Source: Yanghanlia sp047501535 (GTDB lineage: Bacteria; Pseudomonadota; Gammaproteobacteria; Burkholderiales; Burkholderiaceae_B). Taken from it: a stretch of 64,000 nucleotides of DNA. The position numbers and the translations under genes were made by a program. Below are positions 33,679-42,512 of the stretch, piece by piece. The stretch spans positions 1 to 64,000 of the forward strand of contig NZ_JAZDRJ010000012.1 in assembly GCF_047501535.1 (NCBI RefSeq), read 5' to 3'. The notes under the pieces were generated by a model that searched no databases, was not told where the DNA came from, and saw only the letters and a program-made list of their open reading frames with translations. The number at the start of each line of letters is the position of its first letter. The first letter of the stretch is position 1.

Positions 33679-34671
33679 ATGGCTTTATACGATGTGCCGG
33701 CGCCCGCCAAATTGAATCTATTCCTGCATGTCACAGGGCGACGTTCCGATGGCTATCATGAATTGCAAACGGTGTTTCGCTTCATTGATCTTTGCGACAC
33801 GCTGGATTTTGATTTGCGCCGTGATGGTGAAATAAGACGGGAAGGCGAATCTCTGCCGGGCTTGTTACCTGAACAGGATCTCGTGATCCGAGCGGCGCGT
33901 GCTTTACAGCAGGCAACAGGCACTAAGCTGGGCGCACAGGTGCGTTACACCAAACGGATTCCTTCCGGCGCGGGGTTGGGAGGGGGCTCCAGCGATGCGG
34001 CCACAACACTGATTGCCCTGAACCGACTTTGGAAGACCGGCCTGGATCGTGAGGCTTTGCTTCAGTTGGCGCGCCCTCTGGGCGCGGATGTGCCGGTTTT
34101 CGTGTTCGGCCGGGCCGCTTTTGCAGAAGGTACAGGCGATATTCTTACGGAAGTGGCGGTGCCCGAGCGCGCATACTTGATCGTGCAGCCAGAAGGCGCA
34201 GTGCCGACTGCGCGGGTTTTTTCCTCGCCCGATTTGACAAGAGATACAGAGCCTGTAATAATTTCGTTCTTTGCTGATTGGCAAACAAATCAAACGCAAG
34301 AAAAACACCAGGGTTCGGGTGGCTTACTGGAAAGCGAGCTTTCAGGAAACCTGTTTTTTGGGCGAAACGATTTGCAGCCGGTCGTTCTTAAGCAATATGA
34401 AGCCATTCGGCAGTTGGCCGAAGCCTTGCAAAAACAAGGGTTTCATGCAAGAATGACGGGTTCGGGAAGTTGTTTTTTTGTTGAGTTTAATACGCAAGAA
34501 CAAGCCTTCCGAGCACAGCAAAAAATTTCCAGTATAATGCTGGGCGGTAAAAGCGAAATGCAAGCAAGTGGTCAGTACGACGCTTCTGCAATTCACCAAA
34601 GCCCGCGAGCGGTTGTGAAAGATTCCTGGGTTTGCTCAGGGTTGTCCGATCATCCACTCAGATACTGGTAG
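33679..34671 (+). CDS. ispE: 4-diphosphocytidyl-2-C-methyl-D-erythritol kinase
   Basis: The 330-residue GHMP kinase phosphorylates CDP-methylerythritol in the non-mevalonate isoprenoid pathway. The N-terminal APAKLNLFLHVTGRRSDGYHELQTVF and the ATP loop IPSGAGLGGGSSDAAT are intact, and the C-terminal MTGSGSCFFVEF is the third GHMP motif. It starts eight bases after lolB. The stretch from about 34240 to 34600 is visibly richer in A and T than the rest and encodes a longer, less conserved segment (FADWQTNQTQEKHQ) than is usual. Confidence 0.93.
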   Translation: MALYDVPAPAKLNLFLHVTGRRSDGYHELQTVFRFIDLCDTLDFDLRRDGEIRREGESLPGLLPEQDLVIRAARALQQATGTKLGAQVRYTKRIPSGAGLGGGSSDAATTLIALNRLWKTGLDREALLQLARPLGADVPVFVFGRAAFAEGTGDILTEVAVPERAYLIVQPEGAVPTARVFSSPDLTRDTEPVIISFFADWQTNQTQEKHQGSGGLLESELSGNLFFGRNDLQPVVLKQYEAIRQLAEALQKQGFHARMTGSGSCFFVEFNTQEQAFRAQQKISSIMLGGKSEMQASGQYDASAIHQSPRAVVKDSWVCSGLSDHPLRYW

Positions 34672-34681
34672 TCACGAATAT

Positions 34682-34758
34682 TGGGGAATAGCCAAGCTGG
34701 TTAAGGCACCGGATTTTGATTCCGGCATGCGAAGGTTCGAATCCTTCTTCCCCAGCCA
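34682..34758 (+). tRNA. tRNA-Gln (anticodon TTG)
   Basis: A 77-base cloverleaf includes the encoded CCA. The acceptor stem TGGGGAA (34682-34688) pairs with TTCCCCA (34748-34754), then G73 and CCA. The anticodon arm CCGGA-TTTTGAT-TCCGG places TTG at 34716-34718, and the T arm GAAGG-TTCGAAT-CCTTC is canonical. Its position between ispE and prs is conserved in betaproteobacteria. Confidence 0.98.
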
Positions 34759-34790
34759 CTTTTTCAGCCCTTAGGCTGTCGAAGCGCACA

Positions 34791-34830
34791 AGCTGTTGAG
34801 TCGGCCCCACTGGGGAGCTGGTCAACAGCT
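34791..34830 (+). promoter_or_regulatory. Dyad in the prs leader
   Basis: AGCTGTTGA (34791-34799) pairs with TCAACAGCT (34822-34830), with a CCCC-act-GGGG stem inside. It lies between tRNA-Gln and the prs start, 37 bases before the ATG, and is followed by only a few T residues. It may be a tRNA processing or termination hairpin, or a structured prs leader; the sequence does not decide. Confidence 0.4.
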
Positions 34831-34866
34831 TTGTCGTTTGGGCCAACGCGAAACGCAGCTTCCATC

Positions 34867-35817
34867 ATGGCACAAGAAAAGTTCATGATCTTTACCGGCA
34901 CAGCCAATACCAGGCTGGCCGTAGATGTAGCCAATCACCTCGATATGTCGCTAGGCAAAATGTCTGTCGGGCGATTCTCGGACGGCGAGGTCATGGTGGA
35001 AATCAACGAGAACGTACGAGGTAAAGACGTTTTCGTGCTCCAACCGACCTGCGCTCCCACCAACGATAACCTGATGGAAATCATGGTGATGGTGGATGCC
35101 CTGCGCCGTGCGTCGGCCGGTCGCATCACTGCAGCCATTCCCTATTTTGGTTATGCCCGGCAAGACCGCCGGCCACGTTCCGCACGCGTTGCGATTTCGG
35201 CCAAGGTCGTTGCCAACATGTTGCAGGTGGTAGGCGTAGAGCGCGTCATGACCATGGACCTGCACGCCGACCAGATCCAAGGTTTCTTCGATATTCCCGT
35301 CGATAACATCTACGCAGGCCCGATTCTGCTGGGTGATATCTGGCGCCGTAATTACAAAGATCTCGTCGTGGTGTCGCCTGACATCGGCGGCGTGGTTCGA
35401 GCCCGTGCCCTGGCCAAGCAGTTGGAGGCCGACCTGGCTATTATCGACAAACGTCGTCCGCGCGCCAATGTGTCGGAAGTGATGAATATCATCGGCGAAG
35501 TCGACGGCCGCAACTGCATCATCATGGATGACATGGTCGATACCGCCGGCACCTTGTGCAAGGCCGCCGAGGCGCTCAAGGAACAAGGCGCAGGCAGCGT
35601 GTATGCCTATTGCACTCACCCCGTGTTGTCAGGCGGAGCGGTGCAGCGTATTGCAGAATCTTCTTTAGACGAGCTGGTGGTTACCGACACCATCCCTCTG
35701 TCTGAGGAAGCACGCGACTGCCCGAAGATTCGTCAGCTCTCCTGTGCACCGCTGCTGGGGGAAACCATATTGCGTATTTCTAACGCCGAATCCGTCAGCT
35801 CGCTGTTTGCTGACTAA
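34867..35817 (+). CDS. prs: Ribose-phosphate pyrophosphokinase
   Basis: The 316-residue cytosolic enzyme makes PRPP from ribose-5-phosphate and ATP for purine, pyrimidine, histidine and NAD synthesis. FSDGEVMVEINENVRGKDVFV, the ATP-site YFGYARQDRRPRSA, the histidine loop DLHADQIQGFFDIPVDN and the PRPP loop IIMDDMVDTAGTLCKA are all present. ATG 34867 is chosen for the standard MAQEKFMIFTGTAN N-terminus; an upstream ATG at 34831 lies in the leader. Confidence 0.97.
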   Translation: MAQEKFMIFTGTANTRLAVDVANHLDMSLGKMSVGRFSDGEVMVEINENVRGKDVFVLQPTCAPTNDNLMEIMVMVDALRRASAGRITAAIPYFGYARQDRRPRSARVAISAKVVANMLQVVGVERVMTMDLHADQIQGFFDIPVDNIYAGPILLGDIWRRNYKDLVVVSPDIGGVVRARALAKQLEADLAIIDKRRPRANVSEVMNIIGEVDGRNCIIMDDMVDTAGTLCKAAEALKEQGAGSVYAYCTHPVLSGGAVQRIAESSLDELVVTDTIPLSEEARDCPKIRQLSCAPLLGETILRISNAESVSSLFAD

Positions 35818-35923
35818 ATCAGTTTTTAACCTGCAGACTGCTGGTCGCGGCAGCCTGCAGGGTGCGGTTTCTGCCGCATTCAACCATGGGCAACCAGCCC
35901 ATAACCATGTTTTGGAGCATTCC

Positions 35924-36544
35924 ATGAAATTCAACGCCACTTCGCGCAGCAATAAGGGTACGAGTGCGAGCCGCCGCCTGCGCCGCGAAGGCCGTGTGCC
36001 CGCCATCGTCTATGGCGGCACAGCCGAGCCGCTGAACATCGAGCTGGACCACAACGAGGTCTACCACTCCGTGCGCAAGGAAGAGTATCACTCCTCCATT
36101 CTCAACCTCATCGTCGACGGCAAATCCGCTGGTGCGGTTCTGCTGCGTGCCGTGCAATGGCACCCATACAAGCAGCAAGTACTACACGTTGACTTCCAGC
36201 GCGTGGCCAAGAACGAGCCCATCACCACCAAGGTGCCGCTGAACTTCATCAACGCCGATATCTCGCCTGCTGTGAAGCTGGCTTCGGCTGTGATCACTCA
36301 CCCCGTCACCGATATCGAGATCACTTGCTTGCCGGCTGATCTGCCGCAGAATATTGAAGTCGATCTGTCTGAGCTGGAAGGCGGCGCTGTCCTGCACATC
36401 GCGGACGTCAAACTGCCCGAAGGTGTGACCCTGGTTACGCAAAGCGATCTGGTTATCGCCAATGCCCAGGTTCGCGGTGGCGGTGCAGCGGCTGAGGAAG
36501 ATGAAGCGCAAGAAGAGGGTGGCGAAGCCTCTTCTGAGGAGTAA
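35924..36544 (+). CDS. rplY: Ribosomal protein bL25, long (Ctc/TL5) form
   Basis: The 206-residue protein has an N-terminal 5S-rRNA-binding L25 domain (RRLRREGRVPAIVYGG, LRAVQWHPYKQQVLHVDFQ) and the C-terminal Ctc/TL5 beta domain (LPQNIEVDLSELEGGAVLHIADVKLPEGV). It ends in an acidic tail (EEDEAQEEGGEASSEE). ATG 35924 follows TTGGAGC. It lies between prs and pth, a typical order. A longer in-frame stretch upstream into prs is not translated in known homologues. Confidence 0.95.
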   Translation: MKFNATSRSNKGTSASRRLRREGRVPAIVYGGTAEPLNIELDHNEVYHSVRKEEYHSSILNLIVDGKSAGAVLLRAVQWHPYKQQVLHVDFQRVAKNEPITTKVPLNFINADISPAVKLASAVITHPVTDIEITCLPADLPQNIEVDLSELEGGAVLHIADVKLPEGVTLVTQSDLVIANAQVRGGGAAAEEDEAQEEGGEASSEE

Positions 36545-36615
36545 GCCCTCAAGCCATCAGGGGGCCGGGCATCGGAGTGATTCCAAGCCTGGCCTATACT
36601 GTCGGCACTCTTGCT

Positions 36616-36651
36616 ACCCTTGCCGGGCGGAAGCTGGGCAAGGGTTTTTTT
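36616..36651 (+). terminator. Intrinsic terminator between rplY and pth
   Basis: ACCCTTGCC (36616-36624) pairs with GGCAAGGGT (36637-36645) across a 12-base loop, followed by T residues to 36651. It ends 17 bases before the pth ATG, so it probably ends the prs-rplY transcript and leaves partial read-through into pth. Confidence 0.8.
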
Positions 36652-36667
36652 CATTCTGAAATCGTTC

Positions 36668-37270
36668 ATGAGCGCTGCAACTTCTATTCGTCTTATTGTA
36701 GGGCTGGGTAACCCCGGGCCTCAGTACGAAGCCACCCGCCACAACGCGGGGTTTTGGCTTGCCGACCACCTGGCCGATGACCTTGGCGCATCTTTCACCC
36801 TGGAAAAAAACTTCTCAGCCTGGGTGGCCAAGGGGCGTCACCGGGGGGAAGCCGTCATCATTGCCAAGCCCACCACCTTCATGAATCGTTCCGGCCAGGC
36901 GGCGGGGGCCTTGATGCGCTTTTACAAGCTGGTGCCCGAACAGGTGCTGGTTCTGCATGATGAGCTGGATCTTTTGCCTGGTCAGGTCAAGCTTAAACAG
37001 GGCGGCGGCCACGCAGGGCATAACGGCCTGCGCGATATCCAAGCCGTCTTCTCCAGCCCTGCTTTTTGGCGCTTGCGTTTGGGAATCGGGCATCCGCGCA
37101 GCTTCGGTCTGGCTCAACAGGTTGCGGCCTTCGTGCTGAATCCGCCGCGGCGTGAAGAGCTGACCGGCATAGAAGACAGCATTAACCGTTGCCGAGTGGT
37201 GCTGCCATTGCTGCTGGACGGCGAGTTCCAACAAGCCATGAGCTGTTTGCACGAGGGTAATCGTGGCTGA
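36668..37270 (+). CDS. pth: Peptidyl-tRNA hydrolase
   Basis: The 200-residue enzyme recycles peptidyl-tRNAs dropped from stalled ribosomes. The active-site His is in TRHNAGFW, Asn and Asp follow in FMNRSGQA and LHDELDLLPG, and GGGHAGHNGLRDI is intact. ATG 36668 starts at MSAATSIRLIVGLGNPG, the standard N-terminus. The stop overlaps the next GTG start by eight bases. Confidence 0.96.
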   Translation: MSAATSIRLIVGLGNPGPQYEATRHNAGFWLADHLADDLGASFTLEKNFSAWVAKGRHRGEAVIIAKPTTFMNRSGQAAGALMRFYKLVPEQVLVLHDELDLLPGQVKLKQGGGHAGHNGLRDIQAVFSSPAFWRLRLGIGHPRSFGLAQQVAAFVLNPPRREELTGIEDSINRCRVVLPLLLDGEFQQAMSCLHEGNRG

Positions 37271-38021
37271 CAGGCCTACGTTCCGCGCCGAGCTTGGGGA
37301 TTTCTTTGGCTTTATTCGCTCGCCGGCTCTTGGCCCGCGTCTGGCAGGCCATGCCACCGGGGATGGTTTCTGGCGCGATTGGTTTCCGGCCTTAAGCATT
37401 AAGCGGCTGCTGCAATGGGCACTGCTCATGTGGGCGATCAACCTGCTGTTTTTAGGCCCCATTGCAGTCATGGCGGCCGGTATGGGCGGCGCCACCCACC
37501 GCCTGAATATCGATGCCATTCCATGGCTTACCGCTTTGCTGTGGGCGCCTGTGGCCGAAGAGCTGGTATTCCGCTATAGCTTGCGGCGGCTTAAGCATAT
37601 ATGGGTGCTGCTGCCCTTGGCTCTGGCGGCCATGCTCAATGGCCCGGGGTGGGCGGGGGGCTTGTTCCTGGCCGTATTTCTATTCCTTTGCTGGGGGGCT
37701 TATTACTCCGCTTGGCCCCCAGCGCGCCGCCCCTTGCCTTGGCCCTGGCGGCGCACTTATCGCTACCATTTCCCCTGGGTGTTCCACCTCGCTGCACTGA
37801 TGTTTTCAGGCGTGCACTTGTATAACTTCAACCTGGGGCAGACGCCTTTGTGGCTGCTGCCCCTGTTGGTGCTGCCGCAGTGGGTAACCGGCATGGTGTT
37901 GGGGTGGCTGCGAGTCAGGCAGGGGATAGGCGCCTCCATCCTATTACATGCCATCTTTAATGGCGGGCCTTTACTGCTGGTTTGGCTGGCGCTGCAAGCA
38001 GCGCCGGAAATGGCGCTTTAG
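37263..38021 (+). CDS. CPBP-family intramembrane metalloprotease
   Basis: The 252-residue polytopic membrane protein carries the CPBP/Rce1-type (Abi) glutamic protease motifs: PVAEELVFRYSLRR (EExxxR), MFSGVHLYN (FxxxH-like), and GASILLHAIFN with the last histidine. CPBP proteins act in prenyl-protein processing or bacteriocin immunity, but most bacterial ones have no known substrate. The GTG start lies inside the pth 3' end, so translation is probably coupled. It is the first of three genes that separate pth from ychF here. Confidence 0.82.
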   Translation: MADRPTFRAELGDFFGFIRSPALGPRLAGHATGDGFWRDWFPALSIKRLLQWALLMWAINLLFLGPIAVMAAGMGGATHRLNIDAIPWLTALLWAPVAEELVFRYSLRRLKHIWVLLPLALAAMLNGPGWAGGLFLAVFLFLCWGAYYSAWPPARRPLPWPWRRTYRYHFPWVFHLAALMFSGVHLYNFNLGQTPLWLLPLLVLPQWVTGMVLGWLRVRQGIGASILLHAIFNGGPLLLVWLALQAAPEMAL

Positions 38022-38028
38022 CGTTCTT

Positions 38029-39390
38029 TCAGGTGGCGAGAGCCGTTTCTATGCTGCGGCCAACTGTCAGCAGGCGATCATCGCTGTAGGCAGGCGCCGC
38101 CACCATCAGCCCCACGGGTGCTTCATTTGTCTTGTGGCAAGGCAGGCTGAGCGCGCAGCCGTCCAGGAAGTTGATAAGGGTGGGGTTACGCAGAATCAGG
38201 CCGTTGGCCGCGAAATAGGCATCTTCTGATGCCTGCAGTGACTCAATGGTTGGCGCCACAATGGGTACGGTGGGCAACAGCAGGGCGTCATAGTTTTGCA
38301 GGCGGGCTTCGACCGCCGCTATCCAGCGGTGGCGCTTGGCATGCAGCTCGATATAGTCGGCACAGTCAATATCTTTGCCACGCAGAATGCGGGAGGCCAC
38401 AAGGGGGTCGTACTCAGCCTTCCGAAGTTTGAGCTCGTGGCGGTGTACCGCATAGGCTTCGGCACACACCAAGCCGCCTTTGCTATTGATATCGGCCAGC
38501 TCCAGAAACTCCGGGATCTCAATTTCGTCGATCTGCGCGCCGTGTTCACGTAATGTGTCGAGCGTGCGCTGAAAAGTGGTTAGCACATGCGCATCGGCGC
38601 CATCCAGCACCAGGGTTTTAGTGGTGGCCAGTCGCAAGCTTTGCAAGGGCAGTGCTTCGGGCAGGGGGCGATCTTCTCCCGAGAGAATTGCATCGATAAC
38701 GGCACAGCACTCGACCGATGCGGCGAGCGGGCCGGAGGAATCCAGGCTGCTGGCCAGGGGAAAGGCGCCTTCAGCAGGTATGCGCGCCGCTGTTGGCTTG
38801 AAACCTGTCAGCCCACAAAAAGCAGATGGGATGCGAATCGAGCCCCCTGTGTCCGTGCCCAGAGCGGCCACCGCCATGCCGTCGGCCACAGATACCCCGG
38901 CTCCCGATGACGAGCCGCCTGGGATCCGGCGGTTGGCACGGTCCCAAGGGCTGGTGGGCGTACCGTAATGCGGGTTCAGCCCCAAGCCCGAGAACGCGAA
39001 TTCCGTCATGTTGGTGTGGCCAATGAGAACAGCGCCGGCTAGAACCAGGCGCTCTACCGCAGCAGCATGCCGTTCGGCGGGAGGCGCGTTGCGGCGCAGG
39101 GCCGAACCGGCTTTGGTGACCTTGCCCGCCACATCGAATAAGTCCTTGATGGAAACCGGCAAACCTTCTAGTGCAGAACGGCACAACCCCGCCGCGCGCA
39201 GCGTGTCGGAGGCGTGGGCGGCGGCTCGAGCCTGATCCGCCCACACAGCGGTGAAGGTGCGCTCGCCTTCACCCGCAGGGTCTTCGATACGGGCCAGTGC
39301 CTGTTCAACCAGCTCCACCGAAGTGGTTTCACCGGCATCCAGCCGGCGCTGGAGTTCGAGAATTGTGGGCAGGGAGTTGGCAGCAGGCAT
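38029..39390 (-). CDS. Amidase-signature (AS) family amidase
   Basis: The 453-residue hydrolase has the Ser-cisSer-Lys triad: Lys in SIKDLFDVAGKVTKAGS, and the serines in the GGSSSGAGVSVADGMAVAALGTDTGGSIRIPSAF signature. It belongs to the AS family that includes GatA, AtzF-like and nitrile-pathway amidases. The start at 39390 follows AAGGAAG by eight bases and begins MPAANSLPTILELQRRLDAGE; a longer frame to 39699 is unsupported. It is convergent with the CPBP gene. The substrate is not decidable, but linkage to GatB is absent, so it is not the tRNA amidotransferase subunit. Confidence 0.85.
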   Translation of the reverse strand: MPAANSLPTILELQRRLDAGETTSVELVEQALARIEDPAGEGERTFTAVWADQARAAAHASDTLRAAGLCRSALEGLPVSIKDLFDVAGKVTKAGSALRRNAPPAERHAAAVERLVLAGAVLIGHTNMTEFAFSGLGLNPHYGTPTSPWDRANRRIPGGSSSGAGVSVADGMAVAALGTDTGGSIRIPSAFCGLTGFKPTAARIPAEGAFPLASSLDSSGPLAASVECCAVIDAILSGEDRPLPEALPLQSLRLATTKTLVLDGADAHVLTTFQRTLDTLREHGAQIDEIEIPEFLELADINSKGGLVCAEAYAVHRHELKLRKAEYDPLVASRILRGKDIDCADYIELHAKRHRWIAAVEARLQNYDALLLPTVPIVAPTIESLQASEDAYFAANGLILRNPTLINFLDGCALSLPCHKTNEAPVGLMVAAPAYSDDRLLTVGRSIETALAT

Positions 39391-39499
39391 AGTGTGACTT
39401 CCTTGATACTGATGAGTGGGTTGATAGGGCTGAGAGCCCTGCTGTGTCGGCGTTCTTTTGTGCTTGTGGCACCTCTGTGGAGCCCGCCCTATGGAGTGT

Positions 39500-40342
39500 T
39501 CAGGCGGGGCGGCGCTTCCAGTTGTTGTACAGCGGCCCGAAGGTAGGGTGGGACGCCAGCCATGTGCGGCGACGCAACCAACCATCCGACCGGTTACGTA
39601 CCGCAAAACGGTAAATATGACTGATGTTTTGGCCCGGTTTGTTCTGGCCGTACGCATCGGTGGTGTAAAGGTGATCAAAGCCCAGCGTATTCGCCACACG
39701 CTGGTAGTCAGCGTCGAAATAGCCTTGTGGCCAGCACAAGTGGCCGGAAGCCCGGCCTAGCCGCCTGTTAAGCGTGTCGCGTGAGGCAAGCAGGTCGTCA
39801 TGAAGGCGTTGCGTTTTTTCTTCAACAGATGAACAAAGCGTATCCCAGCGTTTATGGGTATGTGTGTGGCTGTGAATCTCAAAGGTGCCGGCCTTGAGCA
39901 TTTCATGGATTTCTTCCCAGCGCAGCATGACGGAATCGGGCTCGGGGCCGAACATGCGCTGCTTGCTTTCTTTATGAGAATAAAGCGCCGGCAATGCCTT
40001 GCCCTGGCCCGCATGCGGCCTGACCGGGCCGTCACCGATGAGGCCGGTAATGGTGAACAGGACCGCTTTAAAACCGTAGCGCTGCAATACCGGGTGCGCA
40101 TACACCCAGTTGTCCAGATAGCCGTCATCAAAGGTGATGAGCACCGATTTTTTAGGCATGGGTTCGCCCCGCATAAAGGCGGCGAAATCCTCGGCCCCCA
40201 GTGAGGTATAGCCATCGCTGGCCAGGCCGCGTATTTGTTGCTCGAACCGCCGGGCAGTGACCGATAGGGAATCGGGTTGATCCGATATGTGGTGGTACAT
40301 GTATACGGCGATGTTGTCAGCAGTATGGTGGCTTGTTTTCAT
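39500..40342 (-). CDS. Polysaccharide deacetylase (NodB domain)
   Basis: The 280-residue protein has the carbohydrate esterase 4 core: YHHISDQ near the N-terminus, the metal-binding and catalytic TFDDGYLDNW, and the second metal motif HSHTHTHKRWD. Members of this family (PgaB/IcaB-like) remove acetyl groups from N-acetylglucosamine polymers. No signal peptide is evident, so a cytosolic place is likely unless another start is used. It lies between the amidase and ychF on the minus strand. Confidence 0.85.
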   Translation of the reverse strand: MKTSHHTADNIAVYMYHHISDQPDSLSVTARRFEQQIRGLASDGYTSLGAEDFAAFMRGEPMPKKSVLITFDDGYLDNWVYAHPVLQRYGFKAVLFTITGLIGDGPVRPHAGQGKALPALYSHKESKQRMFGPEPDSVMLRWEEIHEMLKAGTFEIHSHTHTHKRWDTLCSSVEEKTQRLHDDLLASRDTLNRRLGRASGHLCWPQGYFDADYQRVANTLGFDHLYTTDAYGQNKPGQNISHIYRFAVRNRSDGWLRRRTWLASHPTFGPLYNNWKRRPA

Positions 40343-40546
40343 TTTTCCGTCTCAAACGGGCATACGCTTCGGATTGCGGGAATGACGAAGGGGTTATATC
40401 TAGCAGGCTCAAGATGCCAAGAGGCAAGGAGCGGGCACAAGGTATTGCGCCTGGGTTGTACAATGGCGGCTTTTGTCAGCTACGAGACTGATAGATTTGC
40501 GTCGGTTCGGTTAGCTTATCGACTCCTCCCAAGGATACACGAATAC

Positions 40547-41638
40547 ATGGCTCTGCAATGCGGCATCGTTGGCTTGCCCAACGTTGGTAAATCGACTCTT
40601 TTCAACGCTTTGACCAAGGCTGGCATTGCCGCCGAAAACTATCCCTTCTGCACAATCGAACCCAACGTGGGCGTGGTGGAAGTGCCTGATACGCGTTTGG
40701 CTGCATTGGCGGAAATCGTCAAGCCCGAACGCGTGCTGCCCGCTGTAGTGGAATTTGTGGATATTGCGGGTTTGGTGGCGGGCGCCTCCAAGGGCGAAGG
40801 CTTGGGCAACCAGTTTTTGGCCAATATCCGCGAAACCGATGCCATCGTGCATGTGGTGCGCTGCTTCGAAGACGACAACGTGGTGCACGTGGCCGGGCGC
40901 GTTGATCCCATTTCCGACATCGAAGTCATCAACACTGAACTCGCTCTGGCGGATATGGCTACAGCCGACAAAGCTTTGCAGCGCAACCTGAAGCTGGCCC
41001 GGTCCGGCGACAAGGAAGGCATTAAGCTAGTGGCGGTTCTGGAAAAGGTGATGTCGGTCGTGAACGAGGGTAAGGCTGTCCGTTCCCTCGACCTGAGCGA
41101 CGACGAGCAGGCGCTGATCAAGCCTTACTGCTTCATTACGGCCAAGCGCTGCATGTATGTGGCCAATGTGCGGGAAGACGGCTTTGAGAATAATCCCCAC
41201 TTAGACGCCGTGCGCGAATACGCTTCTGCAGAGAATGCGCCGGTCGTGGCTGTATGCGCGTCGGTGGAGGCTGAAATTGCCGAGCTCGACGACGAAGACA
41301 AAGACGTATTCCTCGCTGACATGGGTATGGAAGAGCCCGGCTTGAATCGCGTGATTCGCGCGGCATACAGCTTGTTGGGTCTGCAGACCTATTTCACGGC
41401 GGGTGTGAAGGAAGTCCGAGCCTGGACGATTCGAATCGGCGACACGGCCCCCAAGGCCGCTGGTGTCATTCACACCGATTTTGAGCGTGGCTTCATCCGC
41501 GCGCAAACCATTTCCTACGACGACTTCATCGCCTACAAGGGTGAGCAGGGCGCCAAGGAAGCCGGCAAAATGCGTGCAGAAGGCAAAGAGTATGTCGTGC
41601 AAGACGGCGACGTGCTGAACTTCCTGTTCAACGTCTAA
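40547..41638 (+). CDS. ychF: Obg-like ribosome-binding ATPase YchF
   Basis: The 363-residue P-loop protein has GLPNVGKSTLFNALT (motif G1), the switch region VDIAGLVAGASKGEGLGNQFLANIRE, the NTEL that gives ATP preference, and a C-terminal TGS domain (HTDFERGFIRAQTISYDDF). ATG 40547 begins MALQCGIVGLP, the family N-terminus. pth and ychF are commonly adjacent; here three genes intervene. The accessory island begins immediately after its stop codon. Confidence 0.97.
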   Translation: MALQCGIVGLPNVGKSTLFNALTKAGIAAENYPFCTIEPNVGVVEVPDTRLAALAEIVKPERVLPAVVEFVDIAGLVAGASKGEGLGNQFLANIRETDAIVHVVRCFEDDNVVHVAGRVDPISDIEVINTELALADMATADKALQRNLKLARSGDKEGIKLVAVLEKVMSVVNEGKAVRSLDLSDDEQALIKPYCFITAKRCMYVANVREDGFENNPHLDAVREYASAENAPVVAVCASVEAEIAELDDEDKDVFLADMGMEEPGLNRVIRAAYSLLGLQTYFTAGVKEVRAWTIRIGDTAPKAAGVIHTDFERGFIRAQTISYDDFIAYKGEQGAKEAGKMRAEGKEYVVQDGDVLNFLFNV

Positions 41639-41640
41639 CG

Positions 41641-42255
41641 CCAACCCATGTCCTGGACATCCTGCAGAAAACAGCAAAGCGTGGCGCGCCCACGGTCGCA
41701 GCCGAGGCGCGGCGCACCATGTCCGCCGTATTCGAGTTCGCCGTCGCCACCTTGCGAGCCGACAGCGACCCGGTTTGGCCGGTGCGCAAGGCGCTACCGG
41801 CAAACAAGACCCAGCACAAGCCGGCACTGAGTAAAGAGCAGATCGGCAAACTGCTGAGCGACTTCGCAAACCACCGCAGCAGCTTTCAGGTAAGTCATTG
41901 CATGCAACTGATGTGGTGGACCCTGGCGCGACCGACCGAAGTGGCCGAGGCGGCCTGGGATGAGTTTGACCTTGAGAAGGCTGTGTGGCGTATCCCGGCG
42001 CAGCGCATGAAAGCGCGCAAGGAGCACGTCGTGCCTCTGCCACGACAGGCAGTGGAGATGCTCAAAGGACTGCATGCCATTACCGGCAACCGCAAGCACT
42101 TGTTTCCTGGCCGAGATGATCGCAACGCCCCTATGTCCGCCGCATCGCTTCGCCAGGCACTCAAGGTTTTGGGGTGGAGTGGCGCCTATAGCCCACACGC
42201 CACGCGGACCAGCGGCAGTACCCGCCTTAACGAGATGGGCTACCGTCCCGATGCT
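41641..42255 (+). pseudogene. Tyrosine recombinase (P4-type integrase) remnant, cut at both ends
   Basis: An open frame begins three bases after the ychF stop and reads THVLDILQKTAKRGAPTVAAEARRTMSAVFEFAVATL, the end of a core-binding domain. It continues into the catalytic domain: the first Arg in LARPTEVAEAAWDEFDL and the HxxR box in SPHATRTSGSTRLNEMGYRPD. About 200 N-terminal residues are missing and the frame leaves homology after GYRPD, before the second His and the nucleophilic Tyr. The ATG at 41719 is internal to the fold, so no active recombinase is expected. It marks the edge of the mobile island. Confidence 0.82.
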
Positions 42256-42350
42256 CCCGCACTAACTGCACGGCACGCTCACGGACTTCAGGCGAAAATT
42301 TGTTGTTCTTGCTCATGGCTGCATTCTCTCAAGAAATGCAGCCTCCTCAA
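42254..42350 (-). mobile_element. IS3-family fragment: leader and first codons of orfA
   Basis: On the minus strand an ATG at 42316 opens MSKNNKFSPEVRERAVQLVREH, the typical N-terminus of an IS3-family OrfA. Sequence identity stops where the integrase remnant begins. The upstream leader has AGGAGG and then a 9-bp hairpin GGCTGCATT/AATGCAGCC (42317-42343) that would hide the start in read-through transcripts. Only this end is left; the rest of the element was lost together with the 3' end of the integrase. Confidence 0.75.
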
Positions 42351-42512
42351 AACCCGGTTCGATTCAAGGCTGAGCGCCCTGTAAAGCCGGCTACCGCCAA
42401 GGTGCCGCGCCATCGAGCAGCCCCAAGCACGGAATCTACGCCCTGAAGAGAATCATGGCGAGGTGGGGCAAAATGCAGTACATTTGCGTGACATCACTGA
42501 TGAGACGCTGCC

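Noticed and set aside
41719..42384. An intact 221-residue integrase starting at ATG 41719
   Set aside because: Homology extends upstream of this ATG to the ychF stop, and the C-terminal part is antisense IS3 sequence, so it is a remnant rather than a short functional recombinase.
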